From contig MZNV01001650.1 in NCBI GenBank assembly GCA_002081555.1, positions 1 through 35,079 of the forward strand: a DNA stretch of 35,079 nt, given 5' to 3'. How positions within the stretch are numbered: position 1 is the stretch's first letter; each line of letters opens with the position of its first letter. The stretch comes from Protostelium mycophagum (Eukaryota; Evosea; Variosea; Protosteliida; Protosteliaceae). A program made the position numbers and the translations under genes. Under the pieces are notes generated by a model. It had not been told where the DNA came from. It saw only the letters and a program-made list of their open reading frames with translations, and searched no databases. Of the stretch, positions 20,855 to 31,100 are shown piece by piece.

Positions 20855-21403
20855 TCACAGTTCTATTATACATTTTGATGCTCTCTTCATCTTGATGAAA
20901 TGGTTGACATATGTCTCTGTTGATTTGTAGGAATTATAATGCATGTAGATATATGCTGTCGGTCCCATCATGATGAGAATTGCAAAGAGTGTTCGATCAT
21001 CTAAACCACTGATCCAGATGTAAGAAAATGAGGCCACACTGATGGCACATGAAAAAACGGCAAAGATCAGGCCATACCACTGATGAATCTGAGACACATC
21101 AGAATCATAAAGAATACTCAACCAATCAATTCTGAACTGGAAGTTGTTTTAGATTACCTTCTTCAGATCGGATAGGGATTTGGTGTATAGAACGGACGAT
21201 ATTGTCGAGAACAGTGTGCCAATGATGATCGGCCACATGGGGAAGAACTCTCTAAATAATGCATCCAAAGAGTAGAACACTGCTGCGGGAATCATTGAGA
21301 TTGGCAGGAGTGCAGCCGAAGCGACTGTTGGTGTCCATATCTGAATATACGGTGGCGGTGTGAAGACATTTGGAGGACGTGGCGTCTCTCTGTATGAACT
21401 CAT
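20855..21403 (-). CDS. small multi-pass membrane protein, family unknown
   Basis: Start MSSYRETPRPPNVFTPPPY at 21403 (an in-frame ATG at 21475 is the alternative). A Pro-rich cytosolic N-terminus is followed by hydrophobic segments VASAALLPISMIPAAVFY, FPMWPIIIGTLFSTISSVLY, YGLIFAVFSCAISVASFSY and LFAILIMMGPTAYIYM, and a basic tail ending in Ile-Glu-Leu. One intron follows SDLKK. Its acceptor is ambiguous: either a 21-nt or an approximately 70-nt intron keeps the frame, and the longer is more plausible (SDLKK joined to IHQWYG). Four helices are predicted. There is no signal peptide. Its stop is only 21 bp from the stop of the convergent PHD-WD40 gene, so the 3' ends must overlap. Confidence 0.65.
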
Positions 21404-21551
21404 GTCTAAATCGTTCGATTTATGAGATCGCGCTTCAACGAGAAGAGATTTTACGTAAAATTGCCGAAATCTCACACTGTTTTAATCCCCCTGACAACAG
21501 CAAAAATTGCTGTGAGTGCGACACGCATTGTACAGATTATATTTCACATTT

Positions 21552-24500
21552 TCAAGTTGTACTCGTTTGGACCAGAGACTTTGAAAGACCGCGGCGTGAG
21601 GGTAAGCGCCGTCCGCTTGGAGGTGGGGGTCGAGATTTGTTCAATAAGAATGATCGGACTGGTACTGCTGTTGTTGTAGAAGCATCTGTTGTACTATCCA
21701 GTCTGGGGCTAACGTCTGGCGTGGTGACGTCATCTTCGGTGGTGGGGACCCCCCCTATGGCAGAGTTTAATTTTTCCAGGAATTTTCCATACTTATCAAG
21801 TATCGCAGATTTCTTAAAAGACGACACGAACTCGAACTGAAAAATATAAAAAAAATGGTTGAGCATTTCTACAACGTTGTTTATGCTTCACGAACCTTGC
21901 GTGGTGAATCTTCCGTATCGATTGCATTTGGTAATATCAACGCCGAATCCACTTTAGCTTGGTAGCCGTTGAATTTGACTCTTGAATGTGCTCTCTCCTA
22001 TTATTTTCAGACATTTTCAGAATTAACTGAAAATAAGAATTTAAATTTTCCGTACTCTTTCGCGAATGAGATCGTCTGCTTGTGTGGTAAAACCCATCAA
22101 TGCCTCTTGCACTTCGTCCAAAGCCTTTCTGAGGTTCCTCTGCAATATAAAATCTGACGGTTGCGCTTGGGCTGCACCGGCTGCGTTCAGCAATTGTTCT
22201 TCTAATGCTCCGACCGCTTTGATGCGCTCAAGATGATCTGGATGTTGTGGTGCAAGAGTACCCGCCACATAAGTTGCCAACTCCTCGAATTTGCTACCAG
22301 CATGATCTCCAGCCTAAAATTTTCAGCGAAAATAACCGAGAAGAAAAGAATTTCACCTTTTCTAATGCGGAAGGGCCGAGACGAACTGCTGACACTACCA
22401 TCTTGTTGGCTTCTCTCATGTCTTTGAGATACCTGTTGAGTTTTGACATTTGTTCTATGGAGCCATCTGTGTCTTCTTCTGGTGGCTTTGAAGGTTAGAA
22501 GATGATGAGATTTCAAGGAAAACTCACAGAGATGACCAATCTGACTTTGCGACCTCTTGCGGTGGTCAGACTGGCAACTTCCGCCGCGAAACCCTTCAAA
22601 ACATTTTGTGCTCTGTCAAATGCGAATTTAAGTTCCTTTTTCGCCTCAACACTGTCCTTATTGCTATGAAGAACGGATGCGGCAGTGAGCAAGCCCTCTT
22701 CGGCGGCACTAACTTCCTTCACACCTTGGAAATAATGTCTTGGATTTCTATGTGGCTGCAAGATGGGTTCTCCGACTTTGTTAAAGCTGACAGAAAGTGC
22801 TCTTCCCGCCTAAAAATCTGATGAGAAAATAATCAAAATAAATGATGTTACCCTTCGTAAATCATCCCGTGAGCCTGACGAGGCCGCATTGTAGACGCTC
22901 GTATTTTTATCTTCCAGGCTCTGTACAGCCTTTAAGATGGCAGTGACATCGGGTTCAGGCGGGTCCTCTTCTTCTGACTGCGCGCCAGATTCTGTATCTA
23001 TTTCTGAATTTTCTTCTGGAATTTTCAAGCCTTCTTCCTCTGGTTCCGATGGCGGAGGGTCAGGTGCCGGGATCGGGTCATCTTTTTCTGAATTCTCTGA
23101 ATCTTTTTGGCTCTGAGGATCCTCTGAATTTTCCGCTTGGTTTAGAGTTTCCTCAGCATCGTCGTTTTCTCCGAATAAGTCCTCAGAACTTTCGATCGAT
23201 AAGATGTCACCTTCATCCTTTTGTACTTCTTGTTCAATAAATTCGTCAACACCGACAGATAGCACCTCATCCTCTTGTGACAGATCCTCCTCTTCAGGCT
23301 TCGACGGCTCAGTCGCAGAGTCATTCTGCTCCTCTTGTGGCGTAACTTCTTCCCGTGAGGGTTCTTCATCCCCGAATAAATCTTCCGAGCCTGCAAACAA
23401 TTCATTATCCACTTCTGTAGGCGGAGTTTCTGTTGGATGTTCCTCGGTTTCCACAAGGAGATGCTTGTGATTCTCCAGAGAAAATACGTCATCTGATTCG
23501 TCGGGATTTAAATACTCCTCCAGGAAATCGTCGACTTCTTCCGCAGCTTCCAAGTTGTCGTTTTCTTCACTTCTTTCCTCCTTTCTTTCGGGTGGATTTT
23601 CATTCTCCAATTCCTTTTGCGCTTCAAAATCTGTATCCGTTACCGCCTCTGGCGACTCCTCTTGTGGTTCTTCCGCTCGTGGCTCTTGGTCCTCCTCTTT
23701 ATCTTCATTCTCCGGTGCATTTTCCGCCGATTCTTCTGAAGGTGGTCCCGGTGAATTCGGCACCTCTTCTTTGGGCGGTTCTTTCGGCTCGTGATAGACT
23801 TCGTTTTCCGTTGGTGGCGTGGTATGTTCAGTTGATTCTTCTTGTTCTGAGGATTGCTCTTGCTCTCCTTTATCCTCTTGTGCTTGGTCGTACCACGCAG
23901 GCTGTACATCCTCCTCGTCTGATTCTGAAAAGCAGGTCAGTTGTTTTAGGACTTGGCCATATTGGCTCGTCACTGAACAAAACGCTCACCTTCTTCCGAT
24001 GATGACCATGAGTAATTTGCATTCGGTGGTCTGTCTGGCCTCTTTCGTGCTGCCGTCATAGGCCTGATGTCTCGCAGTGGTGTTATCATCGATGTCGACA
24101 TCTTTTTGTACTGTTCGGGTTGAGGCCGGGTGACCTCTCTTCGAGCAGGAGTCGTTGTAGATGGTCGAGGGGGCAAAGGAGTATGCGACGAAATTTTACG
24201 TCTTTGTGGTGGCGACTTCCCTATCGCACGCTTCAAAGGTGAAAGATCTCTTTTTTTCGGACTGTCTGAATCAGGGTCTTGTTTTCAACAGAAAATCTCA
24301 CGTTGGGAGGGGATTCGACTTCTTCTCTTTATGATGAGAGGGTCGCTGCGAATCAGTGGGAAGGCTTGAAATGCGATGGGCCGACTCGCCATCTTTCTGT
24401 GAAATGCTTTTCTCTCTCGAAATCGATGGAGAGTCTTTCAAACCCAGAGACTGACAAGGGATCAATTCGAATTTGGGCTTGATGTCACATGAACACAACA

Positions 24501-25197
24501 AAACGAGTCGTCATTATCCAATGTGTTGGTTCATAAAAATGTCACCTTTACACTTCTTGGCGTGAGAGTCGTCAAGATGTCTTTTCCCATTCTTGTCCGT
24601 GTTGGTCCCTGCAATTCTGGCTTCACAACTTGATAACTGTCTGGGAGATATGGGCTGTGATATAGCTTCTCTGTTGTGAGATGGATCACCTTCCATCTGA
24701 TTTGATATCAGATAGCCGTAACATCAACAAGAGATTATTACTGGTCGATGCTGCTGTTGGAGCTCGCGCTGAGATCTGTTGTTCTGTTTGGGACTTGAAA
24801 GCTGAATGTGAAGAGGGTTCTGAAGTAATTAGTTGCAGATTGAGCTGTGAAGGCTGTCAAGTCTTCATGTTTTTGCAATCGCAGGAAGAAATTGACCAAT
24901 TCATTCATCTGCATCAAACTCACCCTTGTTGCACTTTTGTTCCGATCTTTGTTGAATAGCCCAAATCTATAGCTTCACTTGGATTTACTGTTGATGGACT
25001 TGTTGATGGTGGCGATCTCGCTCTCCGAGCACCGGCATCACCGCGCTTTGAAGATGGAAGCTCTCGCTCCTCATTGCGTCTCATCTTTCGGTTGATGTTG
25101 GCCGTTAACTCGGCTATTCAAAAGGCTATTTTTGAACCAAATATTCGGTCTCGGAACAGCTTTCGTCGGTGTATTCCCAGCGTAAATTGCTCGGCAT
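21552..25197 (-). CDS. long acidic, disordered protein with C-terminal helical repeats
   Basis: A multi-exon gene; the 5' half is less certain. The start is placed at 25197 (MPSNLRWEYTDESCSETEYL), followed by a 29-nt intron to LTANINRKMRRNEEREL and Ser/Pro/Arg-rich exons. Next come PYLPDSYQVVKPELQ, a Lys/Ser-rich exon (24298-24490) and RRKISSHTPLPPRPST with MITPLRDIRPMTAARKR. A single large exon (about 22850-23930) is dominated by Glu/Asp/Ser/Pro. After it, two related helical segments appear: EEGLLTAASVLHSNKDS..AFDRAQNVLKGF (about 22520-22760) and EEQLLNAAGAAQAQPSD..ALDEVQEALMGF (about 22050-22280). The tail is Thr/Ser/Pro-rich and ends at 21552. The helical part recalls talin/vinculin-type bundles only in pattern. 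It may be a cytosolic or nuclear scaffold; the function is unknown. Confidence 0.65.
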
Positions 25198-25403
25198 TTT
25201 TGATAAATGAGCTGCTACAGCGGCTGCGCAACGGCTTTGCGCCAAGCGCTCATCATCGGTCCTGACACGGACACCATTAAGAGGTGATGAGGCTTTGTTG
25301 CAGGATTTCACTTTAAAAACAGACAAAAAAGTGGTGGTTTATTCGAGATCACTTTGCCGCAAGATGTGGGGGCAGTGGGTGGGCGTACTTCTCCCTGTAT
25401 TTT

Positions 25404-26330
25404 TCAGATAAGACGAATGATGACGTCATCATACTTGTACAGTTGGGTGGACTCAAAAGTGGGTGCCACGATGGGTGCACTGGTGGTCGCTTTGAAGTCA
25501 TAGATTGGAACGATCTACAACGAGTCAATTTCAAAATGGTCAAGATCACAGCGGAAATTGTTAAGACATCGCACGGCTTTGCCACATTGAAATTGTCTTA
25601 GAACTTGTACATTCTGTGAAGGAGGTCATGATCACAAGGTTCTTACCCTCCTAACGACTGTGGGTTGTACCATGTCCATCATTATGATGGGTTGATACTC
25701 TTCGATGATCGTCTTGTGGATCTTCTCTTCCACAACTTCAGGCAGGGTGACTTCGAATCTCTCTGTTTCCGCAGTTGTTCGGCTGTCTGCGAGGATGGTC
25801 GTGTCGAGCCTAAAGACATCAGCCATAAATGATGAGAATGTCCATTCAACACACTTCACGTTATTGTCGCCCTCGATGATCACGGGTTTTCGTACTTCTT
25901 GTAAAGTTTCATTCAGGGTGCTGACTGGCAACACCGCGGTCTCATGAAGATGTTCGGTGACTTGTCTGACCTCCAACTGCTCTCTCTCTCTGAAGATGTT
26001 TTCAGAACCAGCTCGACTATCTTGGACCTGAATGTGTATAGTGGAATTACAGACCTGTAAATGATGGGTTGTATCTCCTCCTTGATCACTGGACGGATTT
26101 TCTCTTGGACAATCAGGGGCTTCTCTACCTGAAATCTGATCAGCTCTTTCAAGACCATCCTCAGTGATCACACAGACCCTCTCCTTATTTATCGTCGTCG
26201 TATCGGTCTGCATGTTGATCGTGTTTCTTGTTCGTGGAGTTCTGTGCTTCTGATCTGATCCAACGCGTTGGTGTTTGTCGATGAAATCTCCTGTCATTTT
26301 GTCAAATCGAGAACAACAAAGGATGTCCAA
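25404..26330 (-). CDS. Val/Ile/Pro-Glu periodic protein
   Basis: The start is taken as the first ATG at 26330; MTGDFIDKHQ at 26297 is possible. Splicing a 49-nt intron (about 26126-26174) and a 65-nt intron gives one frame: INKERVEKPLIVQEKIRPVI, then KEEIQPIIYREREQLEV, RQVTEHLHETAVLPV, LQEVRKPVIIEG, and later EVVEEKIHKTIIEEYQPII..MVQPTVVRR joined to IVPIYDFKATTSAPIVAP. The stop is at 25404-25406. The short period of alternating hydrophobic and charged residues around Pro (KPxIxxE, QPxIxRE, RxPVIxE) resembles a family common in fungi and slime moulds whose role is not established (recalled pattern, not searched). No signal peptide or TM is seen. It probably forms extended strands or an amphipathic coat-like structure, which is inference. 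Confidence 0.65.
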
Positions 26331-26404
26331 TCTCTTTCGTTTTCAAAAACTGAATTCAAATCCGCCAATAAAGCTGATAGACAGTGTATAGTGTGACGAT
26401 CTTC

Positions 26405-27282
26405 TCAAACTTGTATCAATCGAAGTGACGATTTGGGGGAGTGTCCTTTGGAGCTAACGAATTTGGTTAGGTGCTGCCGCATGGTAATTGTCACCGTCAA
26501 ATACAGCCCAAAAATCTCAACATGAGACGTGTACTTCGCAAGAATAACTATCTTCTTAAAAATATCGTCCCAGACGGAAGACGTCACTGTAGATGGATTC
26601 GTCATATCACATCATGCCTTCCTCTTCTGCACGTTTCTATTCCACACGATGGCCACCTGGAGAGGAGGTCCTCACCTCTTTCAAAAAATTCTTCAAAGAG
26701 GAAGAGCTGCAAGCAGCTTTTGTAGCAGGTTGTGTGGGCAGTTTAACTGAGGTGGCTCTTCGGTGAAAGCCAGAGAAAAACACATTCAGAGGGAAATATG
26801 AGGTTGATTTCTGATTGAACACAAAGATCTCAATTGGGTATCTTGATTCTGAGGCGCCCACCTTCACATTGTCGTCCCTCATGATCAAGGACAAATAATT
26901 GGGGGACATTTACTGGAAGGATGGACGGTTCGGACAACTTCAGAGGCACGAAGGAGCTGCAGGACAAGTTCCATTTCTAAGTGAACAGGTAGTCTTTGGC
27001 GAACTTTTAGAACTCAAATTTGGGAGAGGTCACTGCGAGAAGTCTGGGTATGATGAGCTGATCATAACAACGGAATGATTAATAAAGTCTGTGCAGAATG
27101 AAGTGTGCACATCTGGATACAACCTCTTCTTTTTTGTCTTTGGAGAACACCCCATTATCACAGTGACATATACAAGTCAGTGACTTGAAAGGTAAGACGA
27201 CACCCTTGAACATGAAGAATCGCCGGTTGTTTAGAAACTTTCCGGAATCTGTCAGTAGTGAACCTGAAATAAAATTATTGCG
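26405..27282 (-). CDS. hypothetical protein, exons unresolved
   Basis: Three stretches look coding by composition but I could not join them with confidence. About 27079-27260 (minus) follows a TTTCAG acceptor and reads GSLLTDSGKFLNNRRFFMFK..., then VVLPFKSLTCICHCDNGVF. About 26637-26909 reads IMRDDNVKVGASESRYPIEI, then FVFNQKSTSYFPLNVFFSGF, which looks like a beta-rich domain. The stretch at 26405-26605 contains a hydrophobic segment and ends FVSSKGHSPKSSLRLIQV. They may be one gene reading toward 26405 with its 5' end near the U6 promoter, or remnants. No motif is recognised. Confidence 0.35.
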
Positions 27283-27297
27283 CAATGCGAAAAAATT

Positions 27298-27304
27298 TAT
27301 ATAA
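27298..27304 (+). promoter_or_regulatory. TATA box of the U6 gene
   Basis: TATATAA-type element centred about 25 bp upstream of the predicted U6 5' end, the spacing expected for RNA polymerase III type 3 promoters. Confidence 0.75.
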
Positions 27305-27324
27305 GACAGTTTTGAGAGGTATTT

Positions 27325-27347
27325 CGGACCTGGCAACAGGCATCCGT

Positions 27348-27379
<32 letters not shown>

Positions 27380-27429
27380 GGCCCCTGCGCAAGGATGACA
27401 CGCAAAATCGAGAAGTACACAATTTTTTT
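27325..27429 (+). ncRNA. U6: U6 spliceosomal snRNA
   Basis: Catalytic core RNA of the spliceosome. The sequence contains AAAATTGGAACGATACAGAG, AAGATTAGCATGGCCCC and TGCGCAAGGATGACACGCAA, the near-invariant U6 core, with the ACAGAGA box at 27363-27369 (pairs with the 5' splice site), the AGC triad in GATTAGCATGG and the internal stem-loop after it. The 5' stem-loop is CGGA-CCTG-GCAA-CAGG-CA-TCCG, a GNRA-capped hairpin with a two-base bulge. The run of seven T at 27423-27429 is the polymerase III terminator. Length about 105 nt is normal. It is transcribed away from the unresolved minus-strand exons on its left. Confidence 0.97.
27423..27429 (+). terminator. oligo-T polymerase III terminator of U6
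   Basis: Seven consecutive T residues immediately after the U6 3' end, supplying the uridine tail bound by Lsm2-8 in other species. Confidence 0.85.
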
Positions 27430-28196
27430 GCAGTTCTAAACCTTGTCTCATGTCTCTTTTGCCTCCACAAACGTTCTTGGGTCAGACAAGACACTACAAA
27501 TCCATATCACTTTCGTAACTGGAAAATCCAAAGCAAATCGGCATTTTATTTGCATGAAATATGACATGTACCCACAGCGATTGACACCTATCAGAGTCAA
27601 GTCCTCAAGAGATTAGAAAAGTGTACGGAGAGGTGAAGAACCAAGAATTTGTATTGAAAAAAAAAAAAAAAAACTCGGTTATGGGATCTGAAGAACTGAA
27701 GGCTTTTTTCCACTTTTTTTCACTTCTTTCTGCTTTTCCATACAACAGAATCCTATGAATAAGGTCACGTGATATTTCTCAAGAAATATTGTACGTTTGG
27801 ATTTGCCTCTGCTTTCCACACACACCAACCAAGAGAAGCATGCTCATCAGAACCGCCTTCATCGTTGCTGCAGATCAGTTCAGCTATGCCATCAAGTGAA
27901 GAGCAATGTACCAAGACCAGGAACATACACACGGATCACATCTCTTGGCCTTACTACTACTACTTCAACCACCATCCTAGGGGGCAACACCCCTTCAACC
28001 ACCATCCCGGCTAGCGATACAACACATGTGATGACGTACTTGTGTGCACCCCTCATCACAGCTGGCATGAACCTGTTCAGGCCACACTCTTCACTTGATT
28101 ATCGAACTGTCAGTCATGCAAGTTTAAATGCGTGGAGTTCACGCGAAAATCTCACCAACACAACACAGCGGTAAAAATTCGCTTTGAGAACTCGAT
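27430..28196. other. gap between U6 and VPS16, no convincing gene
   Basis: Contains a 17-A tract (27657-27673), T-rich runs near 27705-27730 and a 125-codon plus frame (27797-28174) rich in Thr/His/Ser with two TTCAACCACCATCC repeats. That frame lacks splice partners, domains or a signal peptide and is probably non-coding. The 3' UTR of VPS16 must end in its right part. Confidence 0.5.
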
Positions 28197-31100
28197 TTAT
28201 TTTTGTAACTGTTCGATGTAACTATCCAGTATGTCTTTAGCTCTGGTGTTTGTGCTGAAGTGTGTCTTCATCTGCAGAAATACCTCGGGGTCCTTTGTCA
28301 ATTTACCGGCCTCTATTGCCTCATCTAACATTCTAAAAGGTCAAATCAGTGATTTATTTTTGCGGCTTAATAATAACACCATGCAGTTGTAGTTGCAGTT
28401 GTAGATGGTCAAAGTACATTGGCACAACCCTATCTTTAGCGATTTGCGGCAAAGCCGCAGAAGTGGTGCCATTTTATACTGATAGAATATGTTTTGTTGT
28501 AGAATATATTCACCCCAGAGTAGCGTAATACAATGCTCTCTTGGACGCGTTGGTAACCTGAGTATGACGTCAGATGACGTCATCAAATCTAGATGAATCT
28601 TCCATGACAACTCACCTTGGGGACGTATTTTATGGCCTCCTCTCTGGCCTTGTATTCCAAACACACCTGTCAAAAACGTCAGGGTGACCACCTTGAAATT
28701 TCAATGAAATTTCCCACATCTACAAAAGGCTCGAATCCGATGGGCGGCTTCTTTTCTTTGGAAAATTTTTCAAGTGCTTGCCAGTCGGAGATTTCCGCGA
28801 GAGCTCTGATTTTAAGCCACCAATACCTCTTGTCAGGAACCTGTCAGAATAAGAATGTCTTCTACAACGGTTTTCAAGTTGAATATTTCTTTGTGACATG
28901 AGATACTCGCTTTGAATTCTTTGACAACTTTTCCGGCCCTGTTTGCGTGACCGACTAAGATCAATTGGTAGATGGTGTCTGACAGATTGAGATCCACAAA
29001 TGTTCCCCCGAGACTAGCCTATGATATCTCAGTCTTCATGTCATCATGTCCTAATGTCATCACGTCGTCATGTCACCATGTCACAGGGCATGAGTGCTCA
29101 TTGCAGCTCTGCCGCCATATTATTTTTGCTTTGCAACACTTGGCGGTGAACAGTTGATGAGATGTGACGAATAACCCACCTCTATATCTTTCTGCAGGTG
29201 CAACAACTTGATTTGGTCTTCCGTGGACTGGTACGTATCAGACAGAAATTCAAAATTTGAAATCTCACCTTGGCGGGAAAACTGTCCTTGTTCCGAGAAT
29301 AGATGGCGTAAGCTTCTCCCAACATGTCAATACGCTTAGTCAGGTCCTATTTTTAGCTTCAGTAACGACCCCGCTACTTCTACAACACGATACACAGGTT
29401 TTTGGAACCGCAACAGCAACAGTCTTAAATAATACTGACCGTCTGCCTCTGCGCCTCTATGACGGTAGTATTTCCCGCCTCTTGGATCATGCCCAAATCG
29501 GCTTGAATGTCTCTCAGCAGTGTGAGGTCGCTCTGCTGTTTACAATAGGACATGAGCAGTTGTAGTGCGACAGGTTTACTTCTAAGTGCTCGTAAAAACT
29601 CCGCGGCAGAGCGGGATTTCCTCTTGATGCTTGACATGTGTCAGAAGATGTCAGGAAATTTCGATGAAATTTCACCTCAGGACGACGGAATAGACAAGAT
29701 CTGTGTCACCGCTGTTGATCGCCTTGGAAAGTGCCACATCATCTTGACTCATGGACACTAACAGAGGAACTTGTTCTGCTGCACGGGGCTCATAGTCTAA
29801 AAGCTAGAGTCACATCAGAATGCGACTCCAAAGAAGTGTGAATTTTCTGGGAGTTTTCCGGGAAATAAAATGGAAAGATCGAGTAACCTTGGTGGCAAGT
29901 TCGGTCTTGCCGTGCAGGTGCGCAATAGATGCGATCTCCGCGTATGAAACTCCAGGTGTATTCTTGAGCTTGTCTACAATGCTGTTTAACACATCCCCCC
30001 CATCTGCCCCGCTGATGACCTAATATGTTTTATTCATATGAAAATATCTGGAAACCATGGTGAAGTTCCGCCAACATTATCTTTCGAGGCTTTGCCGCCA
30101 AGATGTTTGTTCGTATTTTCGCACGTTTTTGTCGAGCAGACATTTGAAACGCTCAGTTATACTATGTTTATATTGTTTGTATACATATATCCATCCCAAT
30201 CATAACCAATGTGTCTTTAAGACGAGGAGATCTTCAAAATCACGAGTTGCACATCCAAAAGCGTGTTCTAAGTGTCTTGTTGCAGCTTTGCTGCAGTACT
30301 TCTGGCACTATAATGCGGCGGCAGTGCAATAAAACACCGTCCGCATAACACGAGAAAACACGATTTGAAAAGCAGAAAGCCACTCGCCTTGGCGCAAGCC
30401 CAATGGACCAAGACTCTATCTTGTTTTAATCCGATGTACTGAGATATCCTCAAAGCGAGCAGATGTTGATGTCTCTCCATCAATCTGCTCACTACGTTCG
30501 CCTGTGAAATTTCAGCGAAATTTCGTGGAAGATTCTTTCATTTTTCTGAGAGATTCGAGGAATTTCGAGGAGATTTCACTGAATTTTCGACAAATTTTCA
30601 CGAAAAGATTTTCATCCATTTAACTCGGAATCTCATCGAAATTTCGTCGAAAAATATGTGCAATTTCTCACCGGACCGAGCTGTGCTAATTGTGCGTGGG
30701 TTATGGGGAATCCGACGTCAGGGTGGTTCAGCGCATTCAGTATTCGGATCTGTTTACATCTTTCTGTGAATTTGGAAGAGTCGAAGGACGAGTCAAGGTA
30801 CGATTTGCCGTGTGCGGCAGCCTAGAAATTTCAGCGAATTTTCTCGGAAATTTCATAAAAATTTCTTGGAGATATGGGGAAGATGTGCATTGGGTTGCGG
30901 CTCTGCCGCAAAGCATCAAAAATGTACACGAAAAATCTTGGATAATACTGTGAAAAATCGTGGAAATCTCACTCTCAACAAGGACGATTGTAGATGATAG
31001 TCGGTCTCCGCAGCAGCAGCCTTTAGACATTCTTCCACTGCATACTCCATGTCTCTTATACTCCTGATGGTCTCATCTGCCTTGGGGTTCCTTCTCTACG

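Noticed and set aside
21143-21163. A 21-nt intron in the small membrane-protein gene
   Set aside because: A longer intron of about 70 nt with a better acceptor also keeps the frame, so the extreme length is not needed.
23204-24002. Plus-strand frames rich in Ser/Leu/Pro opposite the acidic exon
   Set aside because: They are antisense shadows of the Glu/Asp-rich exon on the minus strand; the composition is fully explained by the complementary codons.
27797-28174. 125-codon plus-strand frame as a gene
   Set aside because: Thr/His/Ser-rich low complexity caused by a local TTCAACCACCATCC repeat, with no signal peptide, domain or splice partners.
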